Below, one piece after another: positions 39,011-51,262 of a DNA stretch of 64,000 bases. Each line of letters starts with the position of its first letter. Positions within the stretch are counted from its first letter, which is position 1. The notes under the pieces were generated by a model. It saw nothing but the letters and a program-made list of their open reading frames with translations. It did no database searches and had not been told where the DNA came from. The position numbers were made by a program, and so were the translations under genes. Origin of the DNA: Zygaena filipendulae (taxonomy: Eukaryota; Arthropoda; Insecta; Lepidoptera; Zygaenidae); contig CAJRBF020000008.1 of assembly GCA_907165275.2 (NCBI GenBank), positions 62,001 through 126,000 on the forward strand. The letters are read 5' to 3'.

Positions 39011-39429
39011 TGTTACGACTTGTGCCGGCGTGGGACACTCGAAACTCAGAATTTGGTGGGTAATGAAAATTATGTTCGAACCTGGATAACTTTCGCAACA
39101 AATGATTTCCAACCTGATAGGTTTAGGCTGAGATCAATCAACGGAGGAAAGAAAAGGTACTTACAGGATTATTCGATGAAAGATTCCTGCTGCCGGCAGC
39201 GGGCGTCTTACTCCATCTTGATTCGAATCCAAAAAAGCCGGTTTGACATTTCCAGCCATTTACGTCACCGCGAATGCATGTTCTTGTCAATGCGTATGCA
39301 GTGTCATAGACGTAGAAGTTTTACTACGTGCGCCCTCCATATTACATGATTAACTTTCACCACACGGTTTAGGTTTTGGGAATTAGGATAGGAAAATGAA
39401 AGGAACAATAAGGAAGAGAAGCCGCAACA
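39011..39429 (-). repeat. BEL-2 3' LTR
   Basis: 419 bp, two differences from 44899-45317 as read ('ggttttggg'/'ggctttggg', 'ggaagagaag'/'ggaagggaag'). Confidence 0.93.
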
Positions 39430-39442
39430 TCTCTCCCCACCT
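39430..39442 (-). promoter_or_regulatory. BEL-2 polypurine tract
   Basis: On the minus strand 'aggtggggagaga' abuts the 3' LTR. Confidence 0.7.
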
Positions 39443-39637
39443 GAAATCTACCAGGGATTTCACAGAAAACATTCAGACCGGAAGCAAATCCAAGATCCGA
39501 TGTTAAAGTTGAATGATACATACGTGTTGAAACTGTCAAGTAGTGCAAACCCCAGCAATCTAAACAATTAAACTAAACTTTACAAAAAAAAGAATAAACT
39601 AAAATTAACGGATAATGTATATAGGCGCAAGGAACGT

Positions 39638-42600
39638 TTATTGTGAAAGTGGAGAGTCAGCTGTAACCGGAAGCGGACACACTTTCACAATAGGTTGCTT
39701 CACCTTCCCATACTGAGTTTTTAAAGTCACGACCCGGACGACGTTATCCTTCCCCGGATGTATCTCCTCTACCCGTCCCAGCCTCCATTGGGTTGGGGGT
39801 ACATTGGGCTCGACAATCATGACAACGTCCCCCAGCTTCATGTTCGACGCAGAATTCGAAAACCATTTTGTTTTCTGTTGTAACGTGTGTAAATAATCCG
39901 TCTGCCAAACACCCCAGAATCTCTGGGTTAGACTCCGCAGCATCTGCCAGCGAGATCGAAACGTATTAGTAGCTTTATCAAATTGACACTCCGGAACGGA
40001 AACCAACGGGCTATCGATAATAAAATGACCGGGGGTCAAAACGTCGGTTTCACTTGGATCAGACGAGAGAGCGCAGAGGGGCCTAGAATTCAGCATGGCT
40101 TCGATTTTGGTGAGCACGGTGATGAATTCCTCCAATGTTAGCACCTGCATTCCCAGTACTCGTTTCAGGTGATATTTTGCCGATTTTATTCCACTTTCAA
40201 ATATTCCCCCAAAATGGGGAGCACCTGGAGGGTTGAGTTTCCAAATGACCCGACGTCTGGCCAGCTCGCTGTACAGAGGATCCTTTTGCGTGTTGATCAT
40301 TTCAAAGACCTCATTCATATAATTCCTCGCTCCGACGAAGTTCGTGCCACAGTCGGTCACTACGGTACGACACAGTCCTCTACGTGCCACGAATCGGTCA
40401 AAGGCAGCGAGAAATGCCTCCGTGGATAGCTCGGTGACCGCCTCTAGATGAACCGCCTTAACCGACAAGCAGACGATCAGACAAATGTAGCATTTATAAG
40501 TTCTTGCGTTTCTTCGTTTGCTTTCCTTAATGAGGAAGGGGCCCCCGAAGTCCATTCCCACGTTCTGGAAACATCTTCCGGTTTCGAAACGTATTGCGGG
40601 CAGGTCGCCCATGACTGCTCGATGTGGAACAGGTTGGGCTTTAATACAAGTGATACATTTCGACAAACGCGATCGAATGGCATTTCGTATTCCAAGTATC
40701 CAAAACTTTCGACCAATCAGTGATTGTAGTGTACGAGGGCCGCAATGCATATATAAAGCGTGATAATGATCAATAAGTAAAGTGGTCAACTCCCCCTTCT
40801 TGGGTAGGAGTACAGGATGCATCATATTGTACGGAAGAGGGGAATTGCTCAGTCGCCCCCCTACTCGCAACAAGCCGTGCGGGTCCAGATACGGAGAGAG
40901 CTTCTGCATCGGCCGTTCGCACTCTTTTTTCTGTCTCACAGCTCGAATCACCTCCGGGAATGCCGCTGCTTGTACATACTTGACTAAGAATTCCACCGCA
41001 GCCTCCAGTTCTAGGGCTGTCAGGGGGCCTCCCTGTCGGTCCTTAGGACTCCTCAGATTCGTGAAAAATCGTACACACCAGGCGGTTATACGCTGCAGTC
41101 TAGACCAGGAGGAGTATCGTCTGAGCAGCTGATCCCAGGTATTTAGTTCTTGAGAGACTAATACCGCCCTTTTCATTTCCGGTAGCGTGTCCCGGACGAG
41201 AGGGGGGTTCTTCGGCCATGCTGTTGGGTCAGAACAAAACCATTGTGGGCCCACCCACCAATTCGAGCAAGCTATCAGCTGTGAACATGACAGACCCCGG
41301 CTGCAGTAGTCGGCAGGGTTGTCTGCTGTTGGTACATGTCTCCAATGGACCGCTGGAAGAGCATCTGTAATTTGCACAACACGGTGAGCCACAAATGTTT
41401 TTAACTTGAACGGCTCCGTATTCAACCACGATAAAACGGTCTTACTATCTGTGAATGCTATCACCTGCGATAGGCTAAGTGTATCCTTGAGTAATTTGTT
41501 TATATGCTTCAGTACTTTTGACAACAATACCGCTCCACATAATTCCAATCGATTTACTGTGAGTGTCTTTAGCGGTGCCACCTTGGATTTAGCCATCAGC
41601 AGATGAAGCGTGGTTTGATGCGTTTGCACTGTGCGCAAATAAACGCAGCATCCATAGGCCTTTGTAGATCCGTCACAAAACCCAACCAGCTGGAAATCAT
41701 AAGAATTTTTCGGACAAATAAGTCTTGGTATTTTTACCTGGTTTAGATATTGAAGTTCCCGTACAAAGTCACTCCATAAGATCTCAACATCGTAGGGCAC
41801 CGGCTCGTCCCACGCAAGTTCTAAGCGCCACAGCGTTTGCAGAAGTAGTTTAGCAATCAACACCATGGGCGCAAGCCATCCCAGCGGATCAAATATGCGC
41901 GCGACATTTGACAGGATCGCTCGTTTTGTACAATCTTTGTTAATTGCAGCTACACAGTAGGTGAACGTGTCCGTTTGTGGCTCCCACTGAACTCCCAGGA
42001 TTTTCAAAGTGTTTTTATTTGCCTCTTCGGAAAACACCTTAGGAGCCTGACACCATAAGTGACGGTGTTCAGTTCGTATTCCACGACAGGCTCGGAAGGC
42101 GATCCTCTCCATAAAATGTGCTGTAGTGGGCGGTCCTCCTGTCTGATGAGGATACCCCGGTACATTTTTGTGATGTCGCTTGTAAACACCACCTTATGCA
42201 GTCGAAATTTGGTTAGTATGTCGGTGATGTCCACCTGCAATTTTGAGCCAGTATACACAATATCATTCAAGGAACGTCCATTTGAAGATTTACAACTTGC
42301 ATCATAAACCACCCTCAGCTTAGTGGTACTGCTGTCCGGTTTTATGACGCAGTGATGAGGTATGAAATATTTTCCTTTGTAAACTGATCCGGTTACTGCC
42401 TGCATGTGACCCAGTTCCTGATATTCCTGCATGAAATCAACATAAGCAGACTGCAACTGAGGGTGCTTAACCAGTCGTCCTTCCAGGTTGAGGAGTCTTG
42501 ACATGGCTGAGCTATGCGAATCGCCAAGCGGGCACTCTTCGCATACCGTCTTTTTTAGAATGGGCACAACATAAGTTCCATCTGGATCCTGGTGAACCGA

Positions 42601-44589
42601 AGCAGTATACAGGCGCTCACACTCTTCGTCTTCAGGATTTAGCAGTCTGGCCTGGGGAGGCTCTTCAACAGACCAGAACTGCTGCATTAGATCTGGAATA
42701 GTAGATGCCAGCAATGACACTGCCTGGTGCTCGGGTGGTTGTTGAAGTTGCACCTTCCCCGTTAATATCCATCCAAACACACTGTTGAGCGCCACCGGCA
42801 GCCCTGGTCCAGGCTCTATCCGTTGCCCATTAAATATGGCATGAAAAATTTCAGCACCCAGTAGTAGGTCAATTTCAGCCGGTTTATCAAAGTCTTCATC
42901 GGCTAGAGACAAATGTGAGAAATGTTCACGAACAGAACCAGCCAGCTCCACTACAGGCATCTTAGCAGTGATTTTCTCCATAACCAGAGGCTCAACTCGG
43001 AAGCGTGGATTATCCGTGTGGTGTGGCTGAATCGTACATATAGTCATACCTTTTATTTGACTGATCCGGTAGTCACCCAGTCCGGAGACAGCAAGACGGC
43101 ATCGTCGAAGAGGTAGGCCAAGCCGTCTGACACATGCTTCAGTGAGAAAACAATCCTGTGCCCCACTATCGATCAAGGCTCGGAGCAACAGTGTTCTCCC
43201 ATTCAGGGATGTGACTCGAACTGTACATGTACCCAGCAACACCAGGGACCGACCGGTACCGAAGCTCACACTTGAATCTGGAATGTAGACAGTATGATTC
43301 GTGGAGGTGCTTGGCTCAGATGTACCAGCCTTGGCGTCCATATGTAAGTAGGTGTGGTGACGCTCACCACATATTAAACATCCAGTCATAGAGTTACAAT
43401 TATCAAAGTTATGATTCTCATGGAGACAATTTGGGCATAATCCTTTACTTTTTACAAAATCTAACCTCTGTGGAGAAGTCAATGCTTGAAACTTAGGGCA
43501 CTTGTACACACTATGAGGTAATGTGCAATAAGGACATATATAAGTTTTAAATTTCACTTTACCTGTATTCTGTGCGGCCAATGCATTTGTTTTCAAGGTT
43601 TTATTGAAAGAAGTTTTTGAAAATCCCGACTTAACCGGTTTCCCATCAATTTGTGTACACACAGTCGGATGAACAAGTTTCCTTTCTGATGCTTCACACA
43701 CCTTCACATAACCTTTCAGGAATGTCAGCAGTTCATCCACCGAAGGGACAACCTTTTCATTTTGAAGTTCAAATCTTTTTCTTGTATCCGCATCTAAAGT
43801 CTGACATACAATGTGGAATAAGATATAATCGCCTAAGTTATCTATGTTCATATTTTTTAATGCATTTATAGATTCACACAACATATTTGTCAGCTTCATT
43901 AAGTCAGATAAATTTGATGACTTAAGCGCAGGGAAGTTCAATATTTTATCTATGTAGGTAGCTGCAATCAATCGTTTGTTCTCATACCTTTCCACAAGTG
44001 CATCAAAGGCAATCAAATAGTTCTCCGATGTCACTGGCACACCTTTTGCTATTGTTAGTGCTGGACCGGATAAACAGGATATTAAGTAGTGAAATTTTTC
44101 AACCGGAGTGATAGATTTGTTTTCATGCACCAAAGACAGGAATGTGTCATAAAATGTTTGCCAATTTTCCAGGTGGCTGTCAAACTTTGGAAGTTCCAAC
44201 TTAGGCAGTCGAGCACTTTGTGTTTTATGATTGTAATCTAGTGTTTCATGGTTACTTTCAGACTTGTTTGAGCCGCCTGTCGCAGTATGGCTAATTGACT
44301 CCGCCACACTCATAATCTCAAAATACATGTCATCGAAGGCACTGAGCGATTGCAAATCGATAGCACTCTCTGGTTTGATTAATAACCGAGTTTCATTAAT
44401 TTTTTCAATAATTGCCGTGTATTCCGAACGCAGATTGTCAATCTGTTTGAATCGCGAGCGAAAATTGCTTAATTTACTTGAATCACTTTTGATTTCCTTA
44501 GATAAATCGTATAGAATTTGAATTCCGCGAAAGATATATTCCTTACGCGAGATTAACATTTTAAGCTTTGCCTCCGCCATCTTTACCAA
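39638..44589 (-). pseudogene. BEL-2 gag-pol, frame broken by an RT deletion
   Basis: Part 1 (44589-42004, 861 residues) has a DUF1759-type gag ('LPKLELPKFDSHLENWQTF'), knuckles ('CPNCLHENHNFDNC', 'CLICGERHHTYLH'), protease 'ALIDSGAQDCF' and RT motif A 'FTSDITKMYRG'. After 'ELNTVTYG' the sequence jumps, in another frame, to 'LKILGVQWEPQ' of part 2 (42112-39638, 824 residues). Compared with BEL-1 about 90 codons including the YxDD motif are absent. Part 2 keeps RNase H ('GFCDGSTKA', 'AFTDSKTVL'), the HHCC domain, integrase ('GMDFGGPF', 'VVTDCGTNFVG', 'GGIFESG') and the DUF5641-type tail. Apart from the deletion both frames are fully open. Confidence 0.93.
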
Positions 44590-44872
44590 TGGTAGTACTT
44601 AGTAGGCAATATTATGTTCTGCAATCGAAATAGTGTTATCGCAGATCACGTTTAAGATTATCTAATAAGATTCCAATAAGATATACGATAGTTGTTAATA
44701 ACTTTAACAATAGATTTACCCGCGTTAGGTATAGCGAAAAAGTTCAACACCGCGTGACAGTCTCTTTATGAAGGTTATGTAGGTAAGTATAATTCAACTT
44801 ATACCACGAAATCCTGAGTATTCTACTTTTACGAAGTAAATATAAGCATTTTACTGCAAGCCATGGGATATT

Positions 44873-44889
44873 CGCGCTCGATCGGACCA
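44873..44889 (-). promoter_or_regulatory. BEL-2 candidate primer binding site
   Basis: On the minus strand 'tggtccgatcgagcgcg' starts 9 nt after the 5' LTR. It begins TGGTCC like BEL-1's site but diverges from tRNA-Tyr; tRNA not identified. Confidence 0.55.
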
Positions 44890-44898
44890 ACTTTTAAA

Positions 44899-45317
44899 TG
44901 TTACGACTTGTGCCGGCGTGGGACACTCGAAACTCAGAATTTGGTGGGTAATGAAAATTATGTTCGAACCTGGATAACTTTCGCAACAAATGATTTCCAA
45001 CCTGATAGGTTTAGGCTGAGATCAATCAACGGAGGAAAGAAAAGGTACTTACAGGATTATTCGATGAAAGATTCCTGCTGCCGGCAGCGGGCGTCTTACT
45101 CCATCTTGATTCGAATCCAAAAAAGCCGGTTTGACATTTCCAGCCATTTACGTCACCGCGAATGCATGTTCTTGTCAATGCGTATGCAGTGTCATAGACG
45201 TAGAAGTTTTACTACGTGCGCCCTCCATATTACATGATTAACTTTCACCACACGGTTTAGGCTTTGGGAATTAGGATAGGAAAATGAAAGGAACAATAAG
45301 GAAGGGAAGCCGCAACA
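44899..45317 (-). repeat. BEL-2 5' LTR
   Basis: 419 bp, near identical to 39011-39429. Confidence 0.93.
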
Positions 45318-47172
45318 GGTTAAAATATCTAAAGCTCCAGCCTTGACCTCTTTCAACCCAAAAGAAGATATTATACTACAATGTGACAGTTCACAAAATG
45401 GTATTGGTTGCTGCTTGTTTCAAAAAGACAATAATAATATATTAAAACTTGTTGCTTGTGTGTCTAGATCAATGAATAGTGCAGAAATCAATTACAGTCA
45501 AACAGAGAAGGAATTACTTGCAATTTATTATGGTACACAGAAATTTCATAAGTATGTATATGGTTCTAACCGTGTGATGGTCCAAACTGATCACAAACTA
45601 CTTGTATCAATTTTAAAAAAACCTATCAGTAAAGTGGGTGCTCCTAGACTCAGAAGATTGAGAATTAAACTGTTAAATTACCAGCTCAATCTCGTATACA
45701 TTCCGGGAAAGTTGATCCATTTTGCTGATATGCTATCACGTAATAGTCGCAGTGAGACTGACATGGATTATGAAATGTTGGAAATGGTACATATTGTGTC
45801 AACTCATTTGCCAATGAGCAACGAGAGGAAAACTCAATTCTGTTTAGAGACAAGTAGGGATAGCTTATTAACTTTAATATCAAAGTTCTATTACCAAGGT
45901 TGGCCGGAAGAACAGAAACTTAACAGTGAGTGTAAACAGTTCTACAAAATGAAAGATTCAATTTATGTCCAGTCAGGTCTTGTATTTCTTAATGAAAAAA
46001 TAGTGGTTCCACATAAATTAAAGTCAAATGTGTTAAAATTAATACACCAAGGACATCCTGGAATTTCAAAGTCCATAAAGAAAGCTCGCCAATTGTTTTA
46101 CTGGCCAAAAATGTCTCAAGACATACAACAATATATTATGAAGTGTCGAACATGTGAGAAGTTCAGACCTCATAATTTCCATGAACCATTGATACCACAC
46201 AAGATTCCTAAACACAGGTACTATAAAGTAGGCAGTGATATATTTGAGCATGCAGGTAAATCATATCTGGTCATTGTTGACTATTTTTCACATTGGCTGG
46301 AATTGATACCGCTACAGTCTAAAACTTCCAGAGGTGTTATCAACGCAATGCAAGAAGTGTTCACTAGATTCGGCTACCCAGTAGAAATTGTTGCTGATAA
46401 TAACCCTTTTCTATCCTTAGAGTGTAGAGAATATTACCAGTCCAAGGACATGCAGATTGTTATATGTAGCTCTCACTATCATAGAAGTAATGATTTAGCA
46501 GAAAAGGCTGTCAATATTGGCAAGAACTTAATTAAGAAATCCTTTGAGGATAATGTAGACTATCGTGAGTCATTGTTACATTATAATAATAGCCCATTGT
46601 CAGGCATACAAGTCTCTCCAGCACAGATTTTGCACAGTAGACGCTTAAGAACTAATATACCAACCACATTAGACGCTTTGAATCCTAAAATAGAGAAAAA
46701 TGTTCACAAATTGTTAGAATTGAAACAGTCTTTAACCAAAGAAATTCATGATAAAAAAGCAAGAAGGAAGGAAATTGAGTTCAGCATAGGAGAGGAGATA
46801 GTTTATAGAACAGGAAATGATAGATATTGGAAAAAAGGTATGGTTACAAAAAAGTGCAAGGAACCTAGGTCCTATTTAATTGAGACACATGAAAATTCTA
46901 GACCCTTAAGGCGGAATACCAACCACATGAGAAAATCATTTTCAAAAGCTCAAGGTTATTCTAGAGATGGACTGTTTGAGTCTTCTTATTTTGACAATGA
47001 ATCACAAAGCTCTCATACTAGTGAATCAGATAGTCTACATCGTAGTCTCGATAACAGTAATCATAGTCAAGTAGAAAATGAACCTCAAGTCCCTCAATCC
47101 AATTTAAGTACTACTATGTATCAAACTCGCTCTGGCAGATATGTAAAACCGAGGGATATTTTGGATTTGTAA
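45318..47172 (+). pseudogene. Gypsy RNase H and integrase
   Basis: An open frame from the BEL-2 target site to TAA 47170. RNase H: 'ILQCDSSQNGIGCCL', 'YSQTEKELLAI', 'VQTDHKLL'. Integrase: HHCC zinc domain ('HPGISKSIKKARQLFYWP', 'CRTCEKF'), core with Asp in 'VGSDIFEH', Asp in 'VADNNPF' and Glu in 'DLAEKAVN'. The C-terminus is Ser-rich. No stops, so this part alone could be translated, but it is cut from gag-pro-RT by BEL-2. Confidence 0.9.
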
Positions 47173-47297
47173 TGATTGCTTAGAGTTTAAATTTTGTGTA
47201 AAACCTAGTGTTTTGTATTTGTAACGATTTGTTTAGAATTTAATTCTAGTCTAGAATTATAATATATTATGTGAAGGCTACATGATGTAAACAACTT

Positions 47298-47307
47298 AAG
47301 GGGAAGG
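47298..47307 (+). promoter_or_regulatory. Gypsy polypurine tract
   Basis: 'aaggggaagg' directly before the 3' LTR. Confidence 0.85.
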
Positions 47308-47474
47308 TGTTGTAAGTGTACTGCCTCCTTTAGTTTAGAGTGTGTTGTTCCCTTATGATCTTGCCTATGACACTTTATTATTATCTAGAGAAGCTAAAAA
47401 ATGTACTCTTGTAAACTCGACTCTGATATAATAAATCCGCTATTACTAATCAATGGTGATTATCATTTAAAACA
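47308..47474 (+). repeat. Gypsy 3' LTR
   Basis: 167 bp, matches 27510-27676; followed by ATGAT target duplication 47475-47479. Confidence 0.93.
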
Positions 47475-47583
47475 ATGATAGGCACCAGGCCTGATTTATC
47501 AATCTCTATAAGTATTCTCAGTAGATTTAAAAACTGTGCCAGTGAATGTTTATGGAAACATTTAAAACATGTACTTAGATATA
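47475..47583 (+). pseudogene. Copia-1 fragment between the Gypsy and the DNA element
   Basis: Encodes the 'RPDLSISISILSR' to 'HLKHVLRY' segment of the Copia connection region, matching 63283-63387. Bounded left by the Gypsy duplication and right by TA. Confidence 0.9.
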
Positions 47584-48040
47584 CAGCCTGTTACCGAAAG
47601 GTGTGGTCATAATAAACGATCGTGTAATGTTAATGGTAAAGAATGATTGAACCATGATGGCAGTGCTGATACGAAGAAATAAAATACGATAAAATTTTAT
47701 CGACTTAGCTTTTTTTACTTGCCTCTACACATCACTAGCAATCAATTGAATCGGTCAGATAACAAGTCAATGACCCCTGCCCAAGCGCACCACCGCAGAG
47801 CTCGACCTTTGCGGCCTTGGTATCTTGCACGCGCCATTACAATGAATGATATATCTATCTCGTTCTGGCTCATGCGGCCATTATGAAATAGGCGCGGCCT
47901 ATTTCCTGAAGGGCCGCAACCCACCGCGCATCGTTCTAAAAGTTACTAGGAAAGTAGAAGGAATAAAATAAATAATTTCTGCATTCTTTTCTTTTAGTTT
48001 TCTGTCTGTGTTTAACCTCTGCAGTCTGCTAAAAAAACTG

Positions 48041-48420
48041 GTCAAGTGCGAGTCTCCTCGCCTAAATAGCAAAGAAACAGCGTGCACAAAATAAAAAAAA
48101 ACTACTAGGACATTAGAAGTTACGAGGTAGTAAAGAAATGTAAACAAAAACAAATAGGTTGCCTAGGGAACGACGGCGGCGCGGCGGTACGGGGCGGGCG
48201 GTGGAAATGGAAAAAAACCGGCCAAGTGCGAGTCTACTCGCCTAAATAGCAAAGAAACAGCGTGCACAAAATAAAAAAAAACTACTAAGACATTAGAAGT
48301 TACGAGGTAGTAAAGAAATGTAAACAAAAACGAATAGGTAACCTAGGGAGCGACGGTGGCGCGGCGGTACGGGGCGAGCGGTGAAAATGGAAAAAACCGG
48401 CCAAGTGCGAGTCTAGCGCA
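48041..48420 (+). repeat. Tandem repeat, 180-bp unit
   Basis: Units 48041-48220 and 48221-48399, with a third start at 48400. They share 'caagtgcgagtct', 'aaatagcaaagaaacagcg' and 'gcggcggtacggggcg'. The 'ggccaagtgcgagt' phrase is common in arthropod LINE tails. Confidence 0.88.
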
Positions 48421-48840
48421 CTGAGGGTTCTGTACAATTTTGTAGATATGTAAATAGTTCGTGGTAAAGAAGATTGAGGTACAAACTTCACTTTGTCATC
48501 GGAAAAATTTTGTCCTCTCACCCATCAATAGGTCGCGGTCAGACTAACTGCAAATAAATTTCAGAAAAAATAATAATTATAATAATAATAATATAATAAT
48601 AATTACTTTTATTTCGGACCGAGCATCCATATAGTGTTAGTAGATAACAATTTTTCTTAAAAAACTAAGGTTATTCATTACAATAATATGATGAGAAGTA
48701 AAAATATTTAATATAAGTAGTAGCTGAACACTAGGTCTCCCGGCGCATATGCAGATGTACCCAGTGCTTACGCCATGGACAGTCCAGCCTGTCAGCCACT
48801 ACCCTCAGAATGCTGTTGGCACTACCACGCAAGCGATGCA

Positions 48841-49101
48841 TCAGAGAGGCGCGGCGGTTCGTTTCCGGATTATAGCATGAAAACCGTCTGTCTGCGATAC
48901 CGCGAACATCTCTGATGCACTACAATACCGCGGCAACCCCATCAGCACCCTGAAACCATTATTGTATTGCACCCTCAAGGTATGAAGAGTTCTCTTTGCA
49001 TATCTTAACCATAGACTGCACATGTAAAAATTTTGACAATATGCCTTAAAAAGGGTGAGTTTGACATCTCTTGTGCAACGTCCAAATCTGCGGGCAAGCA
49101 T
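48841..49101 (-). pseudogene. LINE reverse transcriptase C-terminal remnant (CR1/Proto2-like)
   Basis: 86 residues with the pattern 'VKLTLFKAYCQNFYMCSLW' followed by 'YNNGFRVLMGLPRYCSASE', the conserved thumb-end region of lepidopteran LINE ORF2 proteins. The 3' side (48400-48840 on the minus strand) probably holds its tail. Confidence 0.72.
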
Positions 49102-49563
49102 GTTACATCTTACAGATAAGGCTCTTCTCTCTCTTTCAATATCTACACCGTCTGATAGATCATCAGTTACTCAATGACCTTATGACCTATGTAACTACTT
49201 TACGGGTTTTGGAGTTTACCCTTTACTTGTGCTGTATCTAAAATATTGCTTCTTGCATGATTGTAGGTCAACGGGAAGTACCCCCATAGGTTTTGATGCA
49301 CTTGTGGTTGTGAAAATAAACGGAAAAAACAACCGTTTGTACACGCCTGTGAAGTTGGCCCCCCAATGTCAAATAAAAAAATTAAGTGAGTTCTAGTCGC
49401 CTCTCACGTAGTTCTGGATTTCCTTATTATCTTTTTGGAAATAGTTCTGTTGTTTACATAGGTCAAAAATAGTTCTGAAATAGTAAGGGACCCTATTTAC
49501 GGAGCGATGGTAGTAAAAAAACTACCGGAACCTAAATAGTACCGGAGCTGACAATGCTAAAAC

Positions 49564-49815
49564 GCTTATCACACTTTACAATTTGTCAGACACCAATCCA
49601 AGAAATCGGAAAGTGTAATCGAAGTTAGAACAGTTGGTTCCGATTTAGGATCAGTGAGTGAGAGAGAGAGCAAGTAATCACACTACATTAAAATGTACCC
49701 TAGAGTAGTCGATTTAGGGTACAATTTAGTGTGTGATCACTCGCTATCTCTCTCACTAACTGATCTTAAATTTTATCCGATTTAGATTCCCTAAATTAGA
49801 AGTAGTGTAATAAGC
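49564..49815. mobile_element. Hairpin MITE, ~250 bp
   Basis: The ends 'gcttatcacac' and 'gtgtaataagc' are inverted. Inside, 49650-49762 folds back on itself ('gatcagtgagtgagagaga' against 'tctctctcactaactgatc', and 'tgtaccct' against 'agggtaca'). Non-coding. Target duplication not clear. Confidence 0.78.
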
Positions 49816-51262
49816 CCATTAATGGGGATCTACTCGAGCGTCATTGGGACCTATTGAGTTTTGAAGATTAGGAGGTAGAAACGAAATAAGGTAAAAATAT
49901 GATGTTTTTTCTTTCAGTTCTACAGAGTTTCAAAAATTTAAAAAAAAATAACACAGTCACCAGGAAATATTCGAGGAAGTCAGATATTGATAGTTTACTC
50001 CACGGTATTTGATGATGGAGGTTACATTGTAGGGGTCACTGTATGGAAGGGTCAAAATTGAAGAAAAGAAAATTATTCGAGCGCGTCAGATTTCAGAGGG
50101 GATGTTAAGTGAACCCAAAAAAGGTCCCATTTAAAAAAATGACGATTCGCACTTAACGCAAACGCGTGGCGGCCTTTGGAAAATTAAAAAAAAAATATAG
50201 CTATTTTAAAATACTCGAGCGCGTCAGATTTTTATGCAGACGGTTCAGCTTGATGTACTAGTCGTTCTGACCAATAATAATCTGAAGATTATTTGGAGGA
50301 ATACTTTTAATCTGATGGCTTAAAAAAAAATGAGATTTTTTTTTTAGGTTACTAAATGTGATAAATAAAATACACAGAAAATAGCATGAAAAAATATTTT
50401 ATAATACATTCAATTTTTGTTTTTTTCGGCTTCGGCAGATTTTTTTCCATCCTTGAATTATTTACTTCAAAAATAAAATCAACTACACTCGAGAATATCA
50501 AGGTGGTGTTTTTTTTTTTGCAATTTTGTGATCCTTTTACTCCCTTACGTGATATTCAAATCGTCAGATTATTCATATGCACACTTTATTTTAATTTCAC
50601 ACGCCCGAGTATTTCTATCTATCGATTTTTTATCTATTCTGATCGGTTATCCTAGATGCGTGACTCTGTGTAGAGATGCAAGGTATCTCCCTTATGTTAA
50701 TCTGACGCGCTTTAGTAAATCACAAATCCCTTCTTGGGCTCCCGTGCTATAATACTTCAAAAATTCATTTCTTAGGTATTTAGTAGATCAGTCGCCACTC
50801 GCCAGTCGCTTACTGTTTGTTCAGGAGTAAAGTTCGGTATTTCGAATTGTTATTAAATCACAAATATCTTTATTAAGCAACAGTAAACACTACGAAATAA
50901 AACTGTGTCAGTGCAGCTTGAGTTAGCCCGTGTGAGGTTCGAAAGTTGTTCTGGGATAGATTTGTTGAAGGTAAATCAGTGGGTGAATTTCGGTGGCTGA
51001 CCTTAGCCGTGACTGCTGACTGGACTGTATCCTTCCGTCCGCACTTGGAACTTCGCCCGGGTGCATGGGACCCGCAATTGGAGGTGTCAAATACTGGAGC
51101 ACTTCAAAGAGAACCCAAGAACCACCTGCAGAACGTAGTGCTGCAGGAAATCTCGGCGTGGTAATTCGTGTAAAAGTTTGGTGTGTACTGTGGGATGATC
51201 GTCGACAACGGCACCACTTCCATCGTACCTACCCGCTGACTTAGTTTCTCATGTGTTTCTAC
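49816..51262. other. Non-coding interior of the DNA element with a recurrent CGAGCGCGTCAGATT motif
   Basis: 'cgagcgcgtcagattt' occurs at 50082 and 50213, a related 'ctcgagcgtcat' at 49831 and an inverted 'aatctgacgcgct' at 50699. No frame with coding character is seen; open stretches are short and AT-driven. 50820-51180 is more GC-balanced and may be a remnant of another repeat. Confidence 0.55.

Larger units (their letters stand above)
39011..45317 (-). mobile_element. BEL/Pao retrotransposon BEL-2 with RT-core deletion
   Basis: 6,307 bp on the minus strand with 419-bp LTRs (TG...CA), a GGTTA target duplication, primer site and polypurine tract. LTRs differ at about two positions, so insertion was recent. 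The pol frame is broken by a deletion that removes the RT catalytic centre. Confidence 0.93.
27510..47474 (+). mobile_element. Ty3/Gypsy-type LTR retrotransposon, degraded, with nested insertions
   Basis: It has 167-bp LTRs (TG...CA), a 5-bp ATGAT target duplication, a primer-site-like sequence right after the 5' LTR, a polypurine tract and the order gag, protease, RT, RNase H, integrase. It is interrupted by LINE-B (28740-37852) and BEL-2 (39011-45317). About 4.5 kb of own sequence remains. No envelope gene. Confidence 0.92.

Noticed and set aside
39020..39349. 109-codon frame, repeated at 44863-45237
   Set aside because: Inside the BEL-2 LTRs; a by-product of LTR sequence.
48041..48420. 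Possible CRISPR-like array
   Set aside because: Only two full 180-bp units without spacers; the genome is eukaryotic; it is a plain tandem repeat.
50386..50655. 89-codon plus-strand frame
   Set aside because: Phe/Ile-rich translation of AT-rich DNA, no start context or domain.
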